7,613 nt of DNA, taken from assembly GCA_902766805.1 (NCBI GenBank), contig CACXFF010000190.1, forward strand, positions 1 to 7,613, written 5' to 3'. The position numbers and the translations under genes are program-made. The notes under the pieces were generated by a model. It did no database searches. It was given only the letters and a program-made list of their open reading frames with translations, and was not told the DNA's origin. The stretch comes from an uncultured Coriobacteriaceae bacterium. Lineage in GTDB: Bacteria; Actinomycetota; Coriobacteriia; Coriobacteriales; Atopobiaceae. Positions 6,159 through 7,613 of this stretch are shown piece after piece; within the stretch, counting starts at the first letter, position 1; every line of letters starts with the position of its first letter.

Positions 6159-6850
6159 GGGTTTTGATCGTCATCCCTGCGTACAACGAGGAGGCCAACA
6201 TCCTGAACGTCGTCGAAGACGTGCGTGCCGCTGGCTACGACTACGTGGTCATCAACGACGGCTCGACCGACGACACCGCGCGCGTGTGCGAGGACAACGG
6301 CATCAATTACGTGAACCTCATCCAAAACTTGGGCATCGGCGGCGCCGTGCAGACGGGCCACCTCTACGCCTACACCCATGGCTACGACGTGGACATCCAG
6401 GTCGACGGCGACGGCCAACACGACATCTCCTACGTGCCCGACCTGGTGCGCGCGGTGCAGGAGGGTGCCGACTTGGCCATCGGGTCGCGTTTCGTGGAGG
6501 AGTCGGATGGCTTCCAGTCGTCGTTCATGCGGCGCGTGGGCATCAAGTGGCTCAAGCACTGCATCAAGCTTTTCACCGGCCTCACCATCAACGACTCCAC
6601 CTCGGGCTTCCGCGCGTCGGGGCGGCGCGCCATCGAGCTCTTTGCGCACAGCTACCCCAGCGACTACCCCGAGCCGGAGTCCATCGTCGCGGCCAACAAG
6701 CAGGGGCTGGTGGTGCGCGAGGTGCCCGTGGCCATGCGCGAACGCCAGGGCGGAACGTCGTCCATCAACGCGCTGAAGGGCGCCTATTACATGGTCAAGG
6801 TCACGCTTGCCATCGCAATCGAGGGATTTGGTAAGAGGGGCAGGGGCTAG
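6155..6850 (+). CDS. Polyprenyl-phosphate-sugar synthase-like GT2 glycosyltransferase
   Basis: Family 2 glycosyltransferase of the dolichol-phosphate-mannose-synthase type, 231 residues, probably transferring a sugar from a nucleotide donor to undecaprenyl phosphate on the inner face of the membrane. MRVLIVIPAYNEEANI (1-16) is the typical start, VINDGSTDDT (32-41) the nucleotide-binding Asp segment and VDGDGQHD (83-90) the metal-binding DxD. NDSTSGFRASGRRAI (146-160) and the later YPEPESI and MRERQGGTSS (194-203) are hallmarks of this subgroup. No membrane helix is obvious, so membrane recruitment may depend on the DUF2304 protein encoded one base downstream. AGGAGG at 6143-6148 is six bases from the start, and the gene overlaps the epimerase by four bases. 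Length and partner match GacI of the group A streptococcal carbohydrate locus, which I recall as a GlcNAc-phosphoryl-undecaprenol synthase. The donor sugar here is not known. Confidence 0.9.
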   Translation: MRVLIVIPAYNEEANILNVVEDVRAAGYDYVVINDGSTDDTARVCEDNGINYVNLIQNLGIGGAVQTGHLYAYTHGYDVDIQVDGDGQHDISYVPDLVRAVQEGADLAIGSRFVEESDGFQSSFMRRVGIKWLKHCIKLFTGLTINDSTSGFRASGRRAIELFAHSYPSDYPEPESIVAANKQGLVVREVPVAMRERQGGTSSINALKGAYYMVKVTLAIAIEGFGKRGRG

Positions 6851-6851
6851 T

Positions 6852-7598
6852 ATGTCGATCGTGCTGCAGGTGGTCCTCATCATTGGGACCGTCGCCTTTT
6901 TGCTGGCCGTGCTGCGTTCGGTGCGCCATGGCCACTTGGACCTCAAGTATTCGCTGCTGTGGCTGCTTTTGGGCGTGCTGCTTCTGTTGTGCGCCATCTT
7001 CCCGGGGATCGTGGTGTTCTTCACGGGCCTGCTGGGCATAGGGCTGCCGTCCAATTTCGTCTTCATGGCCGGGCTGCTGTGCACGCTGGTCATCTGCATG
7101 TCGCTCACGCGCATCGTGAGCGGCCAGGATCGCAAGATCCGCTCGCTCATACAGCACGTGTCGCTGCTGGAGAAGCGTTTGGCAGATGCCGACCGCGCCG
7201 CGGCGCCGCGTCCCGCTCCCGCGCTGCCGCCCGCGGCCGAAGCTGCCGTCACGCACGAATCGAGGCCTGCGGCTAACGAGGACGCCGCGACTGTGGCCGA
7301 GCCTAGGCCTGAGCAGGACGGGGCGTGGGCCAACGAGGAGCTGGCCTGGGGCGTCTCCGCGTCCACGGCTGCGGTTGAGCCCGCGACCGTGGCCGCTGTC
7401 GAGCCCGAGTCCCCTCTGAGTGGGGTGGCGACAACCGGGTCTTGGGAGGCGCTGCCGCACGTCGAAGGGCCGGCTGCCGCACCCTCCGTCGAGTCCGCGC
7501 CCGCGACTGCGCCTGATCCTACGCCTGAGGCCGGGCCGAAGGATGCGTACGGGCCTGACGAGAATCCCAGCCTCCCGCCCTTCCTGCGCAAGCAGTAG
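6852..7598 (+). CDS. DUF2304 membrane protein with a long Ala/Pro/Glu-rich tail
   Basis: DUF2304 proteins are small membrane partners encoded beside GT2 polyprenyl-phosphate-sugar synthases. GacJ of Streptococcus pyogenes is the studied case and stimulates GacI. This protein has 248 residues. The first 115 or so are the family domain, with apolar helices at about 2-21, 33-62 (a helix plus a short hydrophobic segment) and 67-86. A basic and polar segment follows, QDRKIRSLIQHVSLLEKRLADADRA (about 92-116), that could form a short coiled coil. GacJ-like proteins usually stop there. Here about 130 more residues follow, low in complexity and rich in Ala, Pro, Glu and Thr, ending PPFLRKQ. The ATG at 6852 is one base after the GT2 stop and has AGGGG five bases upstream, which argues for translational coupling; the open frame upstream to 6807 lies inside the GT2 gene. 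Family membership is confident; the tail has no known function. Confidence 0.85.
   Translation: MSIVLQVVLIIGTVAFLLAVLRSVRHGHLDLKYSLLWLLLGVLLLLCAIFPGIVVFFTGLLGIGLPSNFVFMAGLLCTLVICMSLTRIVSGQDRKIRSLIQHVSLLEKRLADADRAAAPRPAPALPPAAEAAVTHESRPAANEDAATVAEPRPEQDGAWANEELAWGVSASTAAVEPATVAAVEPESPLSGVATTGSWEALPHVEGPAAAPSVESAPATAPDPTPEAGPKDAYGPDENPSLPPFLRKQ
7182..7598 (+). other. Low-complexity C-terminal extension of the DUF2304 protein
   Basis: Codons 111-248 encode a tail rich in Ala, Pro, Glu, Thr and Val with degenerate repeats of the type ATVAEPxPE (about 146-154), PATVAAVEPESP (177-188) and PATAPDPTPE (217-226). No hydrophobic helix or known motif is visible. It is acidic overall until the final RKQ. 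It is probably disordered and, if the third helix puts the C-terminus inside the cell, cytoplasmic; that topology is inferred. Confidence 0.6.
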
Positions 7599-7613
7599 CG
7601 CTCCGCGCAAGGA

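Noticed and set aside
6149..7591. A 480-codon open frame on the - strand opposite the GT2 and DUF2304 genes
   Set aside because: It spans two well-supported + strand genes, is Ala/Ser/Val-rich without family motifs, and has no convincing ribosome binding site.

Overview
The window is a piece of a cell-envelope polysaccharide (cell-wall glycopolymer or capsule) gene cluster from a high-GC bacterium. Strong Shine-Dalgarno sequences (AGGAGG type), GTG starts, very tight gene spacing and the protein make-up (LicD, Wzx-like flippase, and a GT2/DUF2304 pair like those of Gram-positive cell-wall polysaccharide loci) suggest a high-GC Gram-positive. An actinobacterium of the Coriobacteriia (Olsenella/Atopobium-like) is my best guess. 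That placement is inference from style and protein resemblance, not from a marker gene. No rRNA, tRNA, CRISPR array, insertion sequence or phage gene is visible.

The layout is three transcription units. (1) On the + strand, bases 1-2036 hold the 3' two-thirds of a dTDP-glucose 4,6-dehydratase gene (rfbB/rmlB). It overlaps by one base a Wzx-type polysaccharide flippase gene. (2) On the - strand, bases 5202 down to 2194 hold a LicD-family phosphotransferase, a GT2 glycosyltransferase and a multipass acyltransferase-3 protein. Units 1 and 2 converge on a strong hairpin at 2131-2167 that can serve as a terminator for both. (3) On the + strand, bases 5292-7598 hold an NAD-dependent epimerase/dehydratase, a dolichol-phosphate-sugar-synthase-like GT2 enzyme and a DUF2304 small membrane protein with an unusual long tail. 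The first two overlap by ATGA and the last two are one base apart. Units 2 and 3 diverge from an 89-base gap with the only clearly AT-rich patch in the neighbourhood, the likely divergent promoter.

How they may work together: RfbB makes the dTDP-4-keto-6-deoxyglucose precursor of dTDP-rhamnose or related deoxysugars. Glycosyltransferases build the repeat unit on a lipid carrier and the flippase exports it. The - strand unit looks like a decoration module that adds a sugar, a phospho-substituent (LicD) and an acyl group. The + strand unit 3 looks like a module that makes a modified nucleotide sugar and loads it on undecaprenyl phosphate for attachment of a side chain outside the cell, by analogy with GacI/GacJ of the streptococcal group A carbohydrate. 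The outside-acting GT-C transferase such a module needs is not in the window. The most unusual points are the long Ala/Pro/Glu-rich tail on the DUF2304 protein, an independent Ala-rich, repeat-containing tail on the LicD protein, and a Gln in place of the usual Glu in a conserved acyltransferase motif.
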